DNA from: Micrococcales bacterium | GTDB taxonomy: Bacteria > Actinomycetota > Actinomycetes > Actinomycetales > WQXJ01 | Direction of reading: 5' to 3' | NCBI GenBank assembly: GCA_009784895.1 | Contig: WQXJ01000010.1 | Span: 1 to 53,551 of the forward strand | Length of the DNA: 53,551 nt | Shown here: positions 34,875 through 43,854 of the stretch, in pieces | Layout of the letters: the number at the start of each line of letters is the position of its first letter | Position numbering within the stretch: the stretch's first letter is position 1 | Position numbers and translations under genes: made by a program | The notes under the pieces: model-generated | The model's input: only the letters and a program-made list of their open reading frames with translations | Told to the model about the DNA's origin: nothing | Databases searched by the model: none

Positions 34875-34929
34875 GCAAAGCTGCGGCGTGGTGCGGCGGC
34901 TAGGCGATGGGGCAATCTAAACTGGTCGC

Positions 34930-35550
34930 GTGAGTAGTCTGCTGCGCCCAGTGGGCCCCGAACCGCCTGCGGTTTACTGGAGACGGCGTTTGGCACTTCT
35001 GCTCGGTTTGATTGTCCTGATCGTGATTATCATCATGATCATTGGCGCCCTGCGCAGCGGCAGTAGTGACAAACCGGCCGCTGAGGCCCCAAAGCCCAGC
35101 CCAACTGTAAGCGAAGAAGCTACCGACTCGGTCGCGCCCTGTAAGGGCAAGGACCTGGAGATTGTGCTCAGCTCTACTAAGGAACAATTCGCCACCGGCG
35201 ATGTAGTCGAACTGGTCGCCACGGTCACCAATAATGGCCCCAGGAACTGCACTATTACACCCGATGCCAGGACCGTTGAACTTGAAGTGGTCAGCGGCAC
35301 CGACCAGATTTTCCACACCGCCCATTGCGCCGACCAAATCCCGGCGCCCTCACCCGAAGCCACAGTTGAAATCCAAGCCGGCGCCAGCGAAGATTTGCCC
35401 ATCACCTGGACGGCAGAGCGCTCCCTCGATCGCTGCCAAGATGTGGCCGACAAAGACCAGCCGCACCGGGCCCGGGACGCAACCTACCGGGCCACAGTCA
35501 CCATTAGCGGTATGACCAGCGACGAAACATCGTTCCTACTGGTGCCCTAA
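34930..35550 (+). CDS. Membrane-anchored extracytoplasmic protein, unknown function
   Basis: A 206-residue protein with one N-terminal transmembrane segment (LALLLGLIVLIVIIIMIIGA, about residues 21-40), a Pro/Ser/Ala linker and a beta-rich outer domain containing four cysteines (APCKGK, RNCTI, AHCAD, LDRCQD), likely two disulfides. The domain has a spacing of strands like Ig-type or DUF4232-like folds (GDVVELVATVTNNGPRNCTI). TAAACT lies six bases before the GTG start, again a leaderless arrangement. It converges on disA with three bases between them. Confidence 0.72.
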   Translation: MSSLLRPVGPEPPAVYWRRRLALLLGLIVLIVIIIMIIGALRSGSSDKPAAEAPKPSPTVSEEATDSVAPCKGKDLEIVLSSTKEQFATGDVVELVATVTNNGPRNCTITPDARTVELEVVSGTDQIFHTAHCADQIPAPSPEATVEIQAGASEDLPITWTAERSLDRCQDVADKDQPHRARDATYRATVTISGMTSDETSFLLVP

Positions 35551-35553
35551 GGC

Positions 35554-36645
35554 CTAGCTGAGACGGTCAATAACCGAGGATTCGGCAATCCGCGATAAAC
35601 CTTCGCGCACGGCACGGGCCCTCAGTTCGCCGACACCTTCTACCCCCATCAGGTCTGCCAAAGTGGCCGCCAAGATGTTTTGCAGCGAACCGAAATGACT
35701 GGCAATGCGATCAGCAATGGCCGGTGGCAGGCGCGGCACCCGGCTGAGCATCCGATGTCCCTTCGGGCTCAACGGCGCGTCGACCTGGTTGGCGGTCTCG
35801 GCCAGACCCAATACCTGGGCCACCGTGCCAGCCTCCATCAAGTTGGTTGGACTGACCTTAGACAGATCTGCCGTGACTTCACCAACAGACCGGCCAGATC
35901 CACCCAGGTCGACGTAGTCGCTGATCAGCAGGGAGCGTCCGGTGTCGACACCGGCGATCAGCTCTTCGAACTGGAGGCGCAGCAAGCGGCCATTGACGCC
36001 AAGCTCGGCCAGCAGCCCAGCCACTTCCTCGGCGATGCGCCAAACCATTTCCTGCCGGCCGGCCACGGTCGCGACATCGCGTACCGTCACCACGTCTTCG
36101 ATCTCAAGACCGGAGAGGGTCGCGCTGACCTCGTCCAGCCGGTCGCGGTAACGCTCCAGAGTGGTCAGGGCCTGTTTTGTCCTCGAGGCCAGCTTCTCCG
36201 GATCCTCCAATGGGTGAGAAATGCTCGACACATAAAGCGTGACGATGTTTTCTGACTGGCTCACGGCCAGGACCGGAAAACTGGTCTGTTTGGCGACGCG
36301 TTCAGCCGTGCGGTGCCGCGTGCCAGATTCGGTGGTTGTAATTGACGGGTCCGGCAGTAACTGCACTGCTGCCCGGACAATGCGACCGGCCTGGTAGTCC
36401 ACCACCAAGGCACCATCCATTTTGGACAGTTCTCTCAAGCGGGTGGCGGAAAACGGCACGTCCAGCACAAACCCGCCAGAACACATGGCCTCCACGCTCG
36501 GGTCGAAGCCCAGAACTATCAACGCCCCGGTGCGCCCACGCAGGATCCGTTCCAGCCCATCGCGCAGCTCGGTGCCGGGTGCGACAGCGGACAATGTGGT
36601 CAGCAGCAGATTTCCGGAGGTTTGATCGAATTCGTCTTGGGCCAC
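35554..36645 (-). CDS. disA: DNA integrity scanning diadenylate cyclase
   Basis: A 363-residue enzyme making c-di-AMP from two ATP. The DAC domain has MDGALVVD (DGA motif) and SGTRHRTAERVAKQT (RHR motif); a helical spine and a C-terminal helix-hairpin-helix DNA-binding region (LMGVEGVGELRARAVREGLS) follow. The start GTG 36645 has AGGAG eight bases upstream and matches the family's usual length; the frame from 36795 adds 50 unrelated residues. It lies downstream of radA, whose product restrains DisA in other bacteria. Confidence 0.96.
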   Translation of the reverse strand: MAQDEFDQTSGNLLLTTLSAVAPGTELRDGLERILRGRTGALIVLGFDPSVEAMCSGGFVLDVPFSATRLRELSKMDGALVVDYQAGRIVRAAVQLLPDPSITTTESGTRHRTAERVAKQTSFPVLAVSQSENIVTLYVSSISHPLEDPEKLASRTKQALTTLERYRDRLDEVSATLSGLEIEDVVTVRDVATVAGRQEMVWRIAEEVAGLLAELGVNGRLLRLQFEELIAGVDTGRSLLISDYVDLGGSGRSVGEVTADLSKVSPTNLMEAGTVAQVLGLAETANQVDAPLSPKGHRMLSRVPRLPPAIADRIASHFGSLQNILAATLADLMGVEGVGELRARAVREGLSRIAESSVIDRLS

Positions 36646-36813
36646 GGCGAACACTCCTGAGTTGGACTCCACCCCAAATCCTAGCGCCGCACACAAACAC
36701 CCATGACCCAGCAGGACCGTTCCACCACCGAAATGGTCCCTAACCGCTTTCACACAAGGCCTAGCAGGTGTGACAAGCCAGTGCCCACGTAGCACCGCCT
36801 GCCGGGGCGCCCC

Positions 36814-38181
36814 CTAGACCACAACGGGCCGCAAAACCCGTAAAGCTTGATCCAGTTGGCTCACCTCCTCGATATCCAGTGACAAGTCCAAGGCCGTGGC
36901 CGCGCTGCCGGGTGGCGCAATGACGTGGGTCAAACCCAGCCTGGCGGTCTCTGAAAGCCGGCGGTCGAGCGCTGCCACCGGCCGGATCTGGCCACCCAAT
37001 GAGACCTCCCCCAGGCAGACTGTGCCCGGTGCCAGCGCCAAGTCGAAGCGGGCCGAGGCGCAGGCCATGGCCAAGGCCAGGTCAAAGGCCGGTTCGCTGA
37101 CCCGGGCCCCGCCCACGGTCGAGGCAAAGACATCCTGACCGGCCAGGCTCAGGCCACAGCGGCGGGCCAGGACAGCCAGAATCATTGTTAGCCTGGCGGC
37201 GTCCAGGCCGGAAGTTGTGCGTCGCGGATTTGCCATGGTCGACGGCGCCACTAAGGCCTGAACCTCAACCGCCACCGGACGGCGGCCCTCCATGGCCACA
37301 CCGAGGCAAGAACCCGCCACCCTGGGACCGTCCAGATCGACGAACAACCCTGATGGATCATCCACCTCGGTAATACCCTGCGCTGTCATCTCGAAGCAGC
37401 CGACCTCGTCGCTGGGACCGTAGCGGTTTTTGGTTGCCCTCAGCAGCCGAAGCGACGAATGCCTATCACCCTCAAATAGACAGACCACATCCACCAGGTG
37501 CTCCAGGGTTCTGGGCCCGGCCACCGAGCCGTCCTTGGTGACGTGTCCAACCAACAGACAAGCCATCTCCCGGTACTTGGCTTCCCGCACCAGCTGCGCG
37601 GTGACCGCCCGCAGGTGGTTAACTCCCCCTGATACGCCGTCGACCGTAGTGCTGGACAGGGTTTGGATTGAGTCAAGCACCAGCAGCTCCGGTTGTTCAC
37701 GTTCTGCCAGCGCCAGCACCTGTTCCAGCTCCCCTGTGGCGGCCAGTTTCAGCCCCGGCACCAATGCTCCGATCCGCTCCGCCCTGAGATGGACCTGCCG
37801 GGCGGTTTCCTCGCCGGTGACGTAAAGCACAGTCCGCCCCTGTCGCACCGCCCGGGCGGCCACGTCCAGCAGCAAAGTTGACTTGCCAACACCTGGTTCG
37901 CCACCAACTAAGGTGACCGAACCAGGTACCACCCCGCCGCCCAGCACACGGTCCAATTCGCCCACACCGGTTGACCAAGCATCCGCCTCACTGCTGCCGA
38001 TCTGGTCAATTGCCTGGGCGCCAGCCACGGCCAAGCCGGCCCGGGCCACCACCACGGCATCCCGCCGCCTAACCGCCTCAACCTTGTCCCAGCCACCGCA
38101 ACCGCCACAGCGGCCAACCCACTTAACCGTGGACCAGCCGCAGTCTTGACACTCGTAACTGGCTTGCCATGTCCTTGCCAT
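36814..38181 (-). CDS. radA: DNA repair protein RadA
   Basis: A 455-residue RecA-like branch-migration ATPase. It has an N-terminal zinc finger (Cys11, Cys14, Cys25, Cys28), Walker A GGEPGVGKST, the RadA motif KNRYGPSDEVG, and a C-terminal Lon-protease-like domain. ATG 38181 is used: TAGCGT (38189-38194) lies seven bases upstream, as it does for the divergent kinase gene, and the extra ten residues of the longer frame are not conserved-looking. Confidence 0.96.
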   Translation of the reverse strand: MARTWQASYECQDCGWSTVKWVGRCGGCGGWDKVEAVRRRDAVVVARAGLAVAGAQAIDQIGSSEADAWSTGVGELDRVLGGGVVPGSVTLVGGEPGVGKSTLLLDVAARAVRQGRTVLYVTGEETARQVHLRAERIGALVPGLKLAATGELEQVLALAEREQPELLVLDSIQTLSSTTVDGVSGGVNHLRAVTAQLVREAKYREMACLLVGHVTKDGSVAGPRTLEHLVDVVCLFEGDRHSSLRLLRATKNRYGPSDEVGCFEMTAQGITEVDDPSGLFVDLDGPRVAGSCLGVAMEGRRPVAVEVQALVAPSTMANPRRTTSGLDAARLTMILAVLARRCGLSLAGQDVFASTVGGARVSEPAFDLALAMACASARFDLALAPGTVCLGEVSLGGQIRPVAALDRRLSETARLGLTHVIAPPGSAATALDLSLDIEEVSQLDQALRVLRPVVV

Positions 38182-38291
38182 GGCGCTAACGCTAAACCTG
38201 ACCACCGACATCGGCCCTGCGTCCCCTCGCCCTGGCCAAACGCCCTGACCATTGACGCCCTAGGCCTCCAGCCTTCGCTAGCGTTGTTGCC

Positions 38292-39869
38292 ATGTCCGGC
38301 TTGACCTTGCCCGTGGGCACCGAACTGGGCGGCTATGTGCTGCGCGGCGTGGTTGGCTCGGGCGCCTCGGGTACGGTCTACCGTGCCAATGACGCCGACG
38401 GCCTTGAGGTCGCCTTCAAGCTGCTCCATCCCTCCGTAGCCGCCGATTCGGCCGCCCGCCAGCGCCTACGACGCGAGGTTGAACTGCTGCAACGCCTCAA
38501 GGCGCCCTGCGTCGCCCAGGTGGTTGACGCCGAAACCCAACAAGCCGAAGCCTTTGTCGTAACCGAACTAATCGAAGGCACCTCGCTGGATCGTCAGGTC
38601 AAAAAACATGGCCCCTTCGACCTGCCGGCCTTGGCCGTCCTAGCGCAGGATCTGGCCGCCGCCATCGCCACTATCCACCACGCCGGAGTGGTTCACCGCG
38701 ATCTGAAACCGGCCAACGTCATGCTGCGCGATGACGGCTCTGTAGTGCTAATCGACTTTGGGCTGGCCCAAGAAGACGCTTGGTCTCGCCTGACCGGCCA
38801 CGGCCTGGTCGCTGGCACCCCCGGTTTCGTCTCTCCCGAACTGCTGCGCGGCGCCGAGGTTGGCCCTGAATCCGACCGCTGGGCCGTGGCCGCCATGCTG
38901 ATCAGTGCCGCCACCGGCCGGCCGCCCTTTGGCGGCGGCGGGGTCGAGGCGGTGCTGTCACGGGTATTAGAGGGAGATGGCGACCTGGCCGGCCTTGAAC
39001 CCAACTTGGCGGACCTGCTGCGACGCGCGGTCCAGGCCGACCCGGCCGCCCGGGTCAGTCTTGAGGATTTGACCGGAGCCTTGGCCGCCATGGCCCGGGG
39101 CGAGGAAGTCCTAGCACCAACTATGGTGGCGCCGGCAGAACCGGTTGCCAGGCCCAATGCCGGGTCTCGTCCCTCAGTCCAAAACCCACCCTCACCGCCG
39201 TCCGCGGCCGAGCAGACCGCTCTGATCTGGGACGACCAACCCCTGACCGAACAGCTCGACCCGCCGTCGCCTGGCCGGATGGCGACCTACCCCCCAGGCC
39301 AAGGAGCCGGAACCGGACCAGGTTTGGCCGTACCACCACCTGAGCTGCCCCGGCCCAAAGCCACACCGTGGCTGTGTCTGGCTGTCTGGATCTTGGCCAT
39401 GGCCGTGGCCTTGCACCAGGCCATAGCGGCCGCGGTGGGGTTGACCTTGATCTTGTGGCTGGCCCGCACAGTCTGTGTTGGACGGGAGTCGGTGGCCGCC
39501 AGGTGGCGGCGCTACGGGCCACGCCCCTCGGACCCAGCCCGCACCGCCGCCTCAGTGCCCTGGTATCTGTTACGCGGCCTGCTCGGATTGTTGCCAACCT
39601 TGCTGGTTGGCACAGCCGTGGGCCTTGGCGGCTATTGGGTTTTCGCCTGGCTGGGTGACACTAGGCCCAGCTACGTCGCCGCCCTGGCTGTCGGCCTGGG
39701 GACGCTGGTGGCCTGGCGGGGGCCTTCAGCTGAGCCGACCCGTCTGGGTCAAAGGCATCTGACCCGGGCGGTCTTTCCGGCTGGTTGGACCCGACTGTTC
39801 ATAGGGCTAATCGCGCTGGCGGTGGCCGTAACCTTGGCCTGGCCAGTCCTGAGTGAAGTGACCGGCTAG
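38292..39869 (+). CDS. Serine/threonine protein kinase with C-terminal membrane segments
   Basis: A 525-residue protein. Residues 1-270 are a Hanks-type kinase: glycine loop GSGASGTVYRA, Lys43 (AFKLL), catalytic HRDLKPANVM, DFG as IDFGLA and an APE-like VSPELLRG. A Pro-rich linker (about 280-355) leads to several hydrophobic segments (LCLAVWILAMAVALHQAIAA and beyond) but no PASTA repeats, so it is not a PknB-type cell-wall sensor. TAGCGT seven bases before the ATG implies a leaderless transcript divergent from radA. Two envelope thiol/redox-type genes follow in the same direction. Confidence 0.9.
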   Translation: MSGLTLPVGTELGGYVLRGVVGSGASGTVYRANDADGLEVAFKLLHPSVAADSAARQRLRREVELLQRLKAPCVAQVVDAETQQAEAFVVTELIEGTSLDRQVKKHGPFDLPALAVLAQDLAAAIATIHHAGVVHRDLKPANVMLRDDGSVVLIDFGLAQEDAWSRLTGHGLVAGTPGFVSPELLRGAEVGPESDRWAVAAMLISAATGRPPFGGGGVEAVLSRVLEGDGDLAGLEPNLADLLRRAVQADPAARVSLEDLTGALAAMARGEEVLAPTMVAPAEPVARPNAGSRPSVQNPPSPPSAAEQTALIWDDQPLTEQLDPPSPGRMATYPPGQGAGTGPGLAVPPPELPRPKATPWLCLAVWILAMAVALHQAIAAAVGLTLILWLARTVCVGRESVAARWRRYGPRPSDPARTAASVPWYLLRGLLGLLPTLLVGTAVGLGGYWVFAWLGDTRPSYVAALAVGLGTLVAWRGPSAEPTRLGQRHLTRAVFPAGWTRLFIGLIALAVAVTLAWPVLSEVTG

Positions 39870-39879
39870 GGTGGAAGCC

Positions 39880-40437
39880 ATGGCTCCGAGTAACAACTCC
39901 GGACCGGCCGGCCCCAAGCCAGCCGGGCGCAAAGCCGTCTGGCCGGTCAACCAGCCATGGTGGCCATCGACCCAACCCTGGGTGTCGCTAGTCTTGCGCC
40001 TGGGATTGGCCGTCGTCGCCCTGTGGGCGGCTCTGCCCAAATTAACCCACATCCGCCAGTCCCAGATGGCGGTCAGGGCTTATGAACTGTTCCCGGCTGC
40101 TCTGGCTGATCTGATCGGTATTGCCGTGCCGGTGATTGAGCTGGTTATCGCCATCGCCCTCATAATTGGCCTGCTGACCAGGTATGCCGCCGCGCTGTTC
40201 GGCTTGATGATGATCGTCTTTGTGGTCGGAATATCGCAGGCTTGGGCTCGCGGTCTAAACATTGACTGCGGCTGTTTTGGTGGCGGCGGCGAACTGCCGG
40301 AAGGGGTCCCACACCAATACGCACTGGAAATCGCCCGTGACATTGGCTTAGCCTTGGTGGCTGCATTTGTGGTGTTGTGGCCGGCCTCGCCGGCCTCAGT
40401 CGACAAGTGGCTGCGACTGGATCCGCCACCTCGGTAG
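39880..40437 (+). CDS. MauE/DoxX-family membrane protein
   Basis: A 185-residue protein with four predicted membrane helices and the MauE-type loop LNIDCGCFGGGGE between helices 3 and 4. MauE-like proteins assist disulfide formation or electron transfer at the membrane. GTG 39871 is possible, but ATG 39880 has GGGTGG in a good place. It follows the kinase gene by ten bases and precedes a DsbA-like gene; a shared role in handling exported thiols fits the CGC motif and its partner's CPWC. Confidence 0.85.
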   Translation: MAPSNNSGPAGPKPAGRKAVWPVNQPWWPSTQPWVSLVLRLGLAVVALWAALPKLTHIRQSQMAVRAYELFPAALADLIGIAVPVIELVIAIALIIGLLTRYAAALFGLMMIVFVVGISQAWARGLNIDCGCFGGGGELPEGVPHQYALEIARDIGLALVAAFVVLWPASPASVDKWLRLDPPPR

Positions 40438-40485
40438 GGCCGCCGGTTTCGGTCCAAGCCGGGTATCAACGACAAGGAACAGAAC

Positions 40486-41328
40486 ATGGCTAAAGGCAAG
40501 AAGAAACCAGCCAGCGCCAAGGCAAGGGAACAGGCTCGAGCCGCCGCCAGGGCAGAGGCCGAGCGGCTCAAGGCCGCCCAGGCCGCCAAAGAGCGGCGTA
40601 ATCGCCTGCTGGTTCTAGCCGGCGGCTTGGCGGTGGTGGTGGCCGTGGCGGTAATCGTCATTGCCGTGACTATGTCCCAAAAGGGCGATGCCTTCGCCGA
40701 CCTTCCGGCCACACCGGCCGGGGCGCAAGAAAACGGCGGCATTTTGCTGGGCACCGACTTGGCGCCTGGTGGTCCGGCGCCGGAAGGCAACGACGTGGTC
40801 ACAGTTGCCATATACACCGACTTTATGTGCCCTTGGTGCGGCAACTTTGAAAAGCAGTACGACCAGGAGTTGTCCAACCTGGCTCAAAACGGCCAGATTC
40901 AGCTTGAGTATCACATCGTGGCTCTACAGGACAGCCAAGAGAACGCCGAGCGCTTCTCCACACGTGCGGCCATTGCCGCCGCCGCCGTGGCCAAACACGA
41001 TCCGGCCAACTTCCTGCCCTTTGTCAGAGCTATGTTTGACGACCAACCAACTGAAGGCCAAGACAGCCGCAGCGATGAGGAGATCGCCGCCACTGCCGAA
41101 GGCGCCGGTGTCAACGAAGGTGCCCTGGCGGCGCTGACCAACACGGACTTTGAGGCCTGGGTCAACTTCACCAACGAGCAGTTCTTCAAAGTTGGCGTCA
41201 GCACGACACCGACCATCATGATGGCACTGGGCAGCGGCGAACGCATGGTCTTCACCGACTACAGCACCATTGGCTTTGAGCAGGCAGTCGCCAACGTGCG
41301 GAACGGGTCTTCGCCAAGCGGCCAGTAA
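40486..41328 (+). CDS. Membrane-anchored DsbA-like thioredoxin-fold protein
   Basis: A 280-residue protein. A Lys/Ala/Glu-rich cytoplasmic N-terminus (about 1-42) is followed by a transmembrane segment (LLVLAGGLAVVVAVAVIVIAVTM) and an outer thioredoxin-4 domain with the active site MCPWCGNFEKQYDQEL and cis-Pro region GVSTTPTIM. It probably forms or shuffles disulfides in exported proteins, re-oxidised by a membrane partner such as the MauE-like protein upstream. AAGGAACAG precedes the ATG. Confidence 0.9.
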   Translation: MAKGKKKPASAKAREQARAAARAEAERLKAAQAAKERRNRLLVLAGGLAVVVAVAVIVIAVTMSQKGDAFADLPATPAGAQENGGILLGTDLAPGGPAPEGNDVVTVAIYTDFMCPWCGNFEKQYDQELSNLAQNGQIQLEYHIVALQDSQENAERFSTRAAIAAAAVAKHDPANFLPFVRAMFDDQPTEGQDSRSDEEIAATAEGAGVNEGALAALTNTDFEAWVNFTNEQFFKVGVSTTPTIMMALGSGERMVFTDYSTIGFEQAVANVRNGSSPSGQ

Positions 41329-41396
41329 ACTGGGCCGCCGGGGTTTGCCGGGTACTTGGTTGCCCGATGCCGTCCCCACAGTCCCGCAAGGGACTG

Positions 41397-41472
41397 GCCA
41401 CCTTAGCTCAGCCGGCAGAGCAGCCGCCTTGTAAGCGGCAGGTCATCGGTTCGATTCCGATAGGTGGCTCCA
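41397..41472 (+). tRNA. tRNA-Thr (TGT)
   Basis: A full cloverleaf: acceptor GCCACCT/AGGTGGC, D-arm GCTC/GAGC, anticodon stem GCCGC/GCGGC with loop CTTGTAA (anticodon TGT, 41430-41432), T-arm ATCGG-TTCGATT-CCGAT. CCA is encoded (41470-41472). A palindromic repeat copy begins about 17 bases downstream. Confidence 0.97.
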
Positions 41473-41488
41473 TCGGCCTAGGTCCACC

Positions 41489-41556
41489 GCGAAACCTCGG
41501 TGTCGCTGCATTGAGGCAAGTCAGCCTCTCATTTCCCGCGAGAACGAGGTTTGGCA
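41489..41556. repeat. Palindromic repeat copy B downstream of tRNA-Thr
   Basis: A 68-bp element with outer arms GCGAAACCTCG and CGAGGTTTGGC and an inner stem GAGGC-AAGTCA-GCCTC. Its last 61 bases (41496-41556) are identical to 43717-43777. It lies in the gap between tRNA-Thr and the convergent GntR gene. Confidence 0.85.
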
Positions 41557-41576
41557 CAATGACTTATCTGCCGAAG

Positions 41577-41945
41577 TCAGTTCGTCGTGGCCAGGGCGCT
41601 GTCAAGGGCGCGATGGGCCTCCTCAGGCGACAAGTCCAGCTGCCGGACAAGTCTGGCCAGCTGCTGAGCGGCGTCTTGAAATGCCGAGCTGGCGCGTCTG
41701 TCTTGCGGTTGGGGCAGGACAACAGTGCCGTGTCGGCCCGATCCGGTCACCAATCCGTTCCGCGCCAGAATCTCATAGACCTTGGCTACGGTGCCATTGG
41801 CTATCCCGAGGTCGGTTGCCAGATGCCGGATTGCCGGCAGCTTGGTGCCAGCGGCAAGCCGGCCAGAAACAATCAGTAGTTCAATCTGCGAGCGCAGCTG
41901 TTCGCCCAGCGGCATAGCTGAGTCGAAGTCAAGCGAAACGATCAC
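41577..41945 (-). CDS. Short GntR-family regulator (YtrA type)
   Basis: A 122-residue protein with an N-terminal winged helix: PLGEQLRSQIELLIVSGRLA, LPAIRHLATDLGIANGTVAK and VYEILARNGLVTGSGRHGTV. The C-terminal part is only about 50 residues, as in YtrA-type regulators, which usually control neighbouring transporter or membrane-protein genes. Its GTG start overlaps the stop of the membrane-protein gene (GTGA), so it is co-translated with it and may control that operon or the divergent gene at 42825. Confidence 0.9.
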   Translation of the reverse strand: MIVSLDFDSAMPLGEQLRSQIELLIVSGRLAAGTKLPAIRHLATDLGIANGTVAKVYEILARNGLVTGSGRHGTVVLPQPQDRRASSAFQDAAQQLARLVRQLDLSPEEAHRALDSALATTN

Positions 41946-42802
41946 GTGACTACCGCAGGCTGCCAGCCGCGTGGCGCCCTGCCGGAACTACGCTGCAACG
42001 CCACGAACGCCAGGACCAGGCACGCCAGAATAGCGACGGTCATTGCGGCACCGACCAGGTCGTTAGCAGGTTCAAGCGCAGACAGGCACCAGCCAAGACC
42101 CAGTATCGCGCCGGATAGTTCCAGCCATGCCACCGATCGACCGGCGAAGGCACGTAAACGCTGGTCCACGGCATCGACGTAGTCGCTAGCGAAACGGCGC
42201 CTGTCAGTAATGGCGGCCTGCGTCACTTCAGCCAGGCCGGCGAGGACAATCGCCAGCAGTGCGCCCCCGATCATGCCGGACTTGCTCCAGAGCACGGTTC
42301 CCAATGCGGCCAGCCCGATGGCGACAATTGCCAAGGCGCGGGCCGTCATGATGAGTCTGGGTTGCGGCCGGGCGGGCCGGGCCTCCAACCGGGCCTGGCG
42401 GCGCGGACCACGGCCAACGCGCAGGCGATAGCTTTCGGCGCCCAGGGTGCCGAACGTTATGCCAGCTAGGGCACCCACCAGCAGGTCACTTCCCATTCGA
42501 CCGGCCCCAATGCCGACAGTGACCACCGTGTCTCCGGGCCAGCACAAACCCGAAACCACCGCGACGGCCAGTCCAGCCAAGCAGCCAAGAGTGCGCATTC
42601 GCCAGTGTCGCCGCAGGTAGGCGGTGTAGATGGGCTTGGTCAAGTCACTGGCCAGCCCTCCGGCCAACCAGTCAACGTCTGACTGCCGGACTCTTGCAGC
42701 GTGACGGGCGGCCCAGACAATGATGGCGCCTGCCGCGCACAAAGCCAGCAGGCCAACAGCCAACTCCGTGATTGGTGGCAGGAACACCATCTCATTTGTC
42801 AT
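41942..42802 (-). CDS. Multi-pass membrane protein, unknown function
   Basis: A 286-residue protein with about six hydrophobic segments (for example ITELAVGLLALCAAGAIIVW and LGCLAGLAVAVVSGLCW) and a basic central loop rich in Arg/Pro (RGPRRQARLEARPARPQPR). I recognise no family. The start is placed at ATG 42802 because TACTAT (42809-42814) stands six bases before it; the longer frame to 42922 would run through the divergent gene. It is expressed with the GntR regulator. Confidence 0.75.
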   Translation of the reverse strand: MTNEMVFLPPITELAVGLLALCAAGAIIVWAARHAARVRQSDVDWLAGGLASDLTKPIYTAYLRRHWRMRTLGCLAGLAVAVVSGLCWPGDTVVTVGIGAGRMGSDLLVGALAGITFGTLGAESYRLRVGRGPRRQARLEARPARPQPRLIMTARALAIVAIGLAALGTVLWSKSGMIGGALLAIVLAGLAEVTQAAITDRRRFASDYVDAVDQRLRAFAGRSVAWLELSGAILGLGWCLSALEPANDLVGAAMTVAILACLVLAFVALQRSSGRAPRGWQPAVVT

Positions 42803-42827
42803 ATTGTCATAGTACAATATAACAATG
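42800..42827. promoter_or_regulatory. Overlapping divergent leaderless promoters
   Basis: The -10-like TACTAT (minus strand, 42814-42809) and TACAAT (plus strand, 42813-42818) overlap by two bases, and each lies exactly six bases from the start codon of its gene (42802 minus, 42825 plus). Polymerase binding at one should exclude the other. Confidence 0.65.
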
Positions 42828-43547
42828 ACGGATTCGGGGTTTCCGGCTGGCGGCCAGGCTGGAGGACCTACCGACGACTCGACCAGGGATTCGCCAGCCG
42901 GTACAGCCAGCGAATCGGCCACCGATGTTGCCGGTGAGCTCCAAGCCCTACTACCCAGCCGGTCAAAGGCTCGGGTGGCCCTGGGGGCGGCGGTATTTGT
43001 CTTAGCACTGGCCAGCGCCTGGGCGGCTCCTAAGGTATTGGCGCCGCACGCCGAGTTCGGAGGAGCTGCAGTTCAACAGTATTTTCCTGACGCGCCGTAC
43101 GTCTGGGCGGCGGCTCCAATCATTATGCATGGTTGGCCCTCTGCCACCGTTGTCGCAGTGGGTGACCGGCCAGGCGCCAAAGCCATTGCGGCCTGGCTGA
43201 CAGCCGAGGACCAGGCCGAGCCATTCATAGGCGGCGACCAGGACACGGCTTTGGCCAGCCAGGCCGCATTAGTCGAGTTCACCGAGACAACCGGTGTGAC
43301 CGTCGACCAGTTGCAGGCCGTACCACCGGGGGTGTGGGTTGATGCGGACACGAACCTGCTAGTGCTCTGGCAAATCACGGACTGCGACCAGGCCGAGGCC
43401 GCCGAAGACACAGTGCCCACCACCCTGACGGTGCGATCCTCCTGGGGAATCAAGAGGCAGGTAACTGTTGGCCCGTCGACCGCGTTGATCGGCCCCACGA
43501 TCATGCATGACCGCGAGGAAATGGAGCAGCTGGGTATCTGCCCCTGA
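42825..43547 (+). CDS. Membrane-anchored protein, unknown function
   Basis: A 240-residue protein. A polar N-terminus rich in Gly/Ser/Thr (about 1-48) precedes one hydrophobic segment (VALGAAVFVLALASAWAA), with the larger C-terminal part presumably outside. Acidic residues dominate that part, and one cysteine pair (ITDCDQ and the last-but-one residue) could be linked. No family recognised. It is divergent from and shares a promoter region with the membrane-protein/GntR pair, so common control is likely. Its TGA stop is followed by CCTGC, matching the edge of the palindromic repeat family. Confidence 0.7.
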   Translation: MTDSGFPAGGQAGGPTDDSTRDSPAGTASESATDVAGELQALLPSRSKARVALGAAVFVLALASAWAAPKVLAPHAEFGGAAVQQYFPDAPYVWAAAPIIMHGWPSATVVAVGDRPGAKAIAAWLTAEDQAEPFIGGDQDTALASQAALVEFTETTGVTVDQLQAVPPGVWVDADTNLLVLWQITDCDQAEAAEDTVPTTLTVRSSWGIKRQVTVGPSTALIGPTIMHDREEMEQLGICP

Positions 43548-43854
43548 CCTGCACCGGCCGGGTACTCTCAATCGCGGCCGCGCGATAGAGGAGTTGTGAA
43601 TTTCCCCTTGACCTGCGCCCAGCGCTTGTCCGAAACTGGATGGACTCAGTCGCCGCGAGACCTGGTGGATCTGCCGTGCCAAACCTCAACCTCGCGGCAG
43701 GGTTTGTGTGCGACCCCTCGGTGTCGCTGCATTGAGGCAAGTCAGCCTCTCATTTCCCGCGAGAACGAGGTTTGGCAAACCGGCCGTTTTGTTTGAGCTC
43801 GGTTGCGCGGCGGGGTTCGTGTGCGAAACCTCGGTCTCGCGGCGAAGGTGCAGG
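43548..43854. repeat. Repeat-filled gap with copy C and partial copies
   Basis: This gap has no gene. It contains a partial copy at about 43676-43711 (TGCCAAACCTCAACCTCGCG), the full copy C at 43709-43777, and a half copy at about 43820-43858 (GCGAAACCTCGGTCTCGCGG) that runs into the stop codon of the reductase gene. Inverted fragments such as TGACCTGCGC near 43603 also occur. Confidence 0.75.

Noticed and set aside
40080-40877. Minus-strand 265-codon frame across the MauE-like and DsbA-like genes
   Set aside because: Crosses two well-supported plus-strand genes and shows no family motif.
41397-41556. tRNA-Thr as an integration site with the palindromic repeat as att scar
   Set aside because: The repeat does not copy the tRNA 3' end and the same element occurs away from tRNAs.
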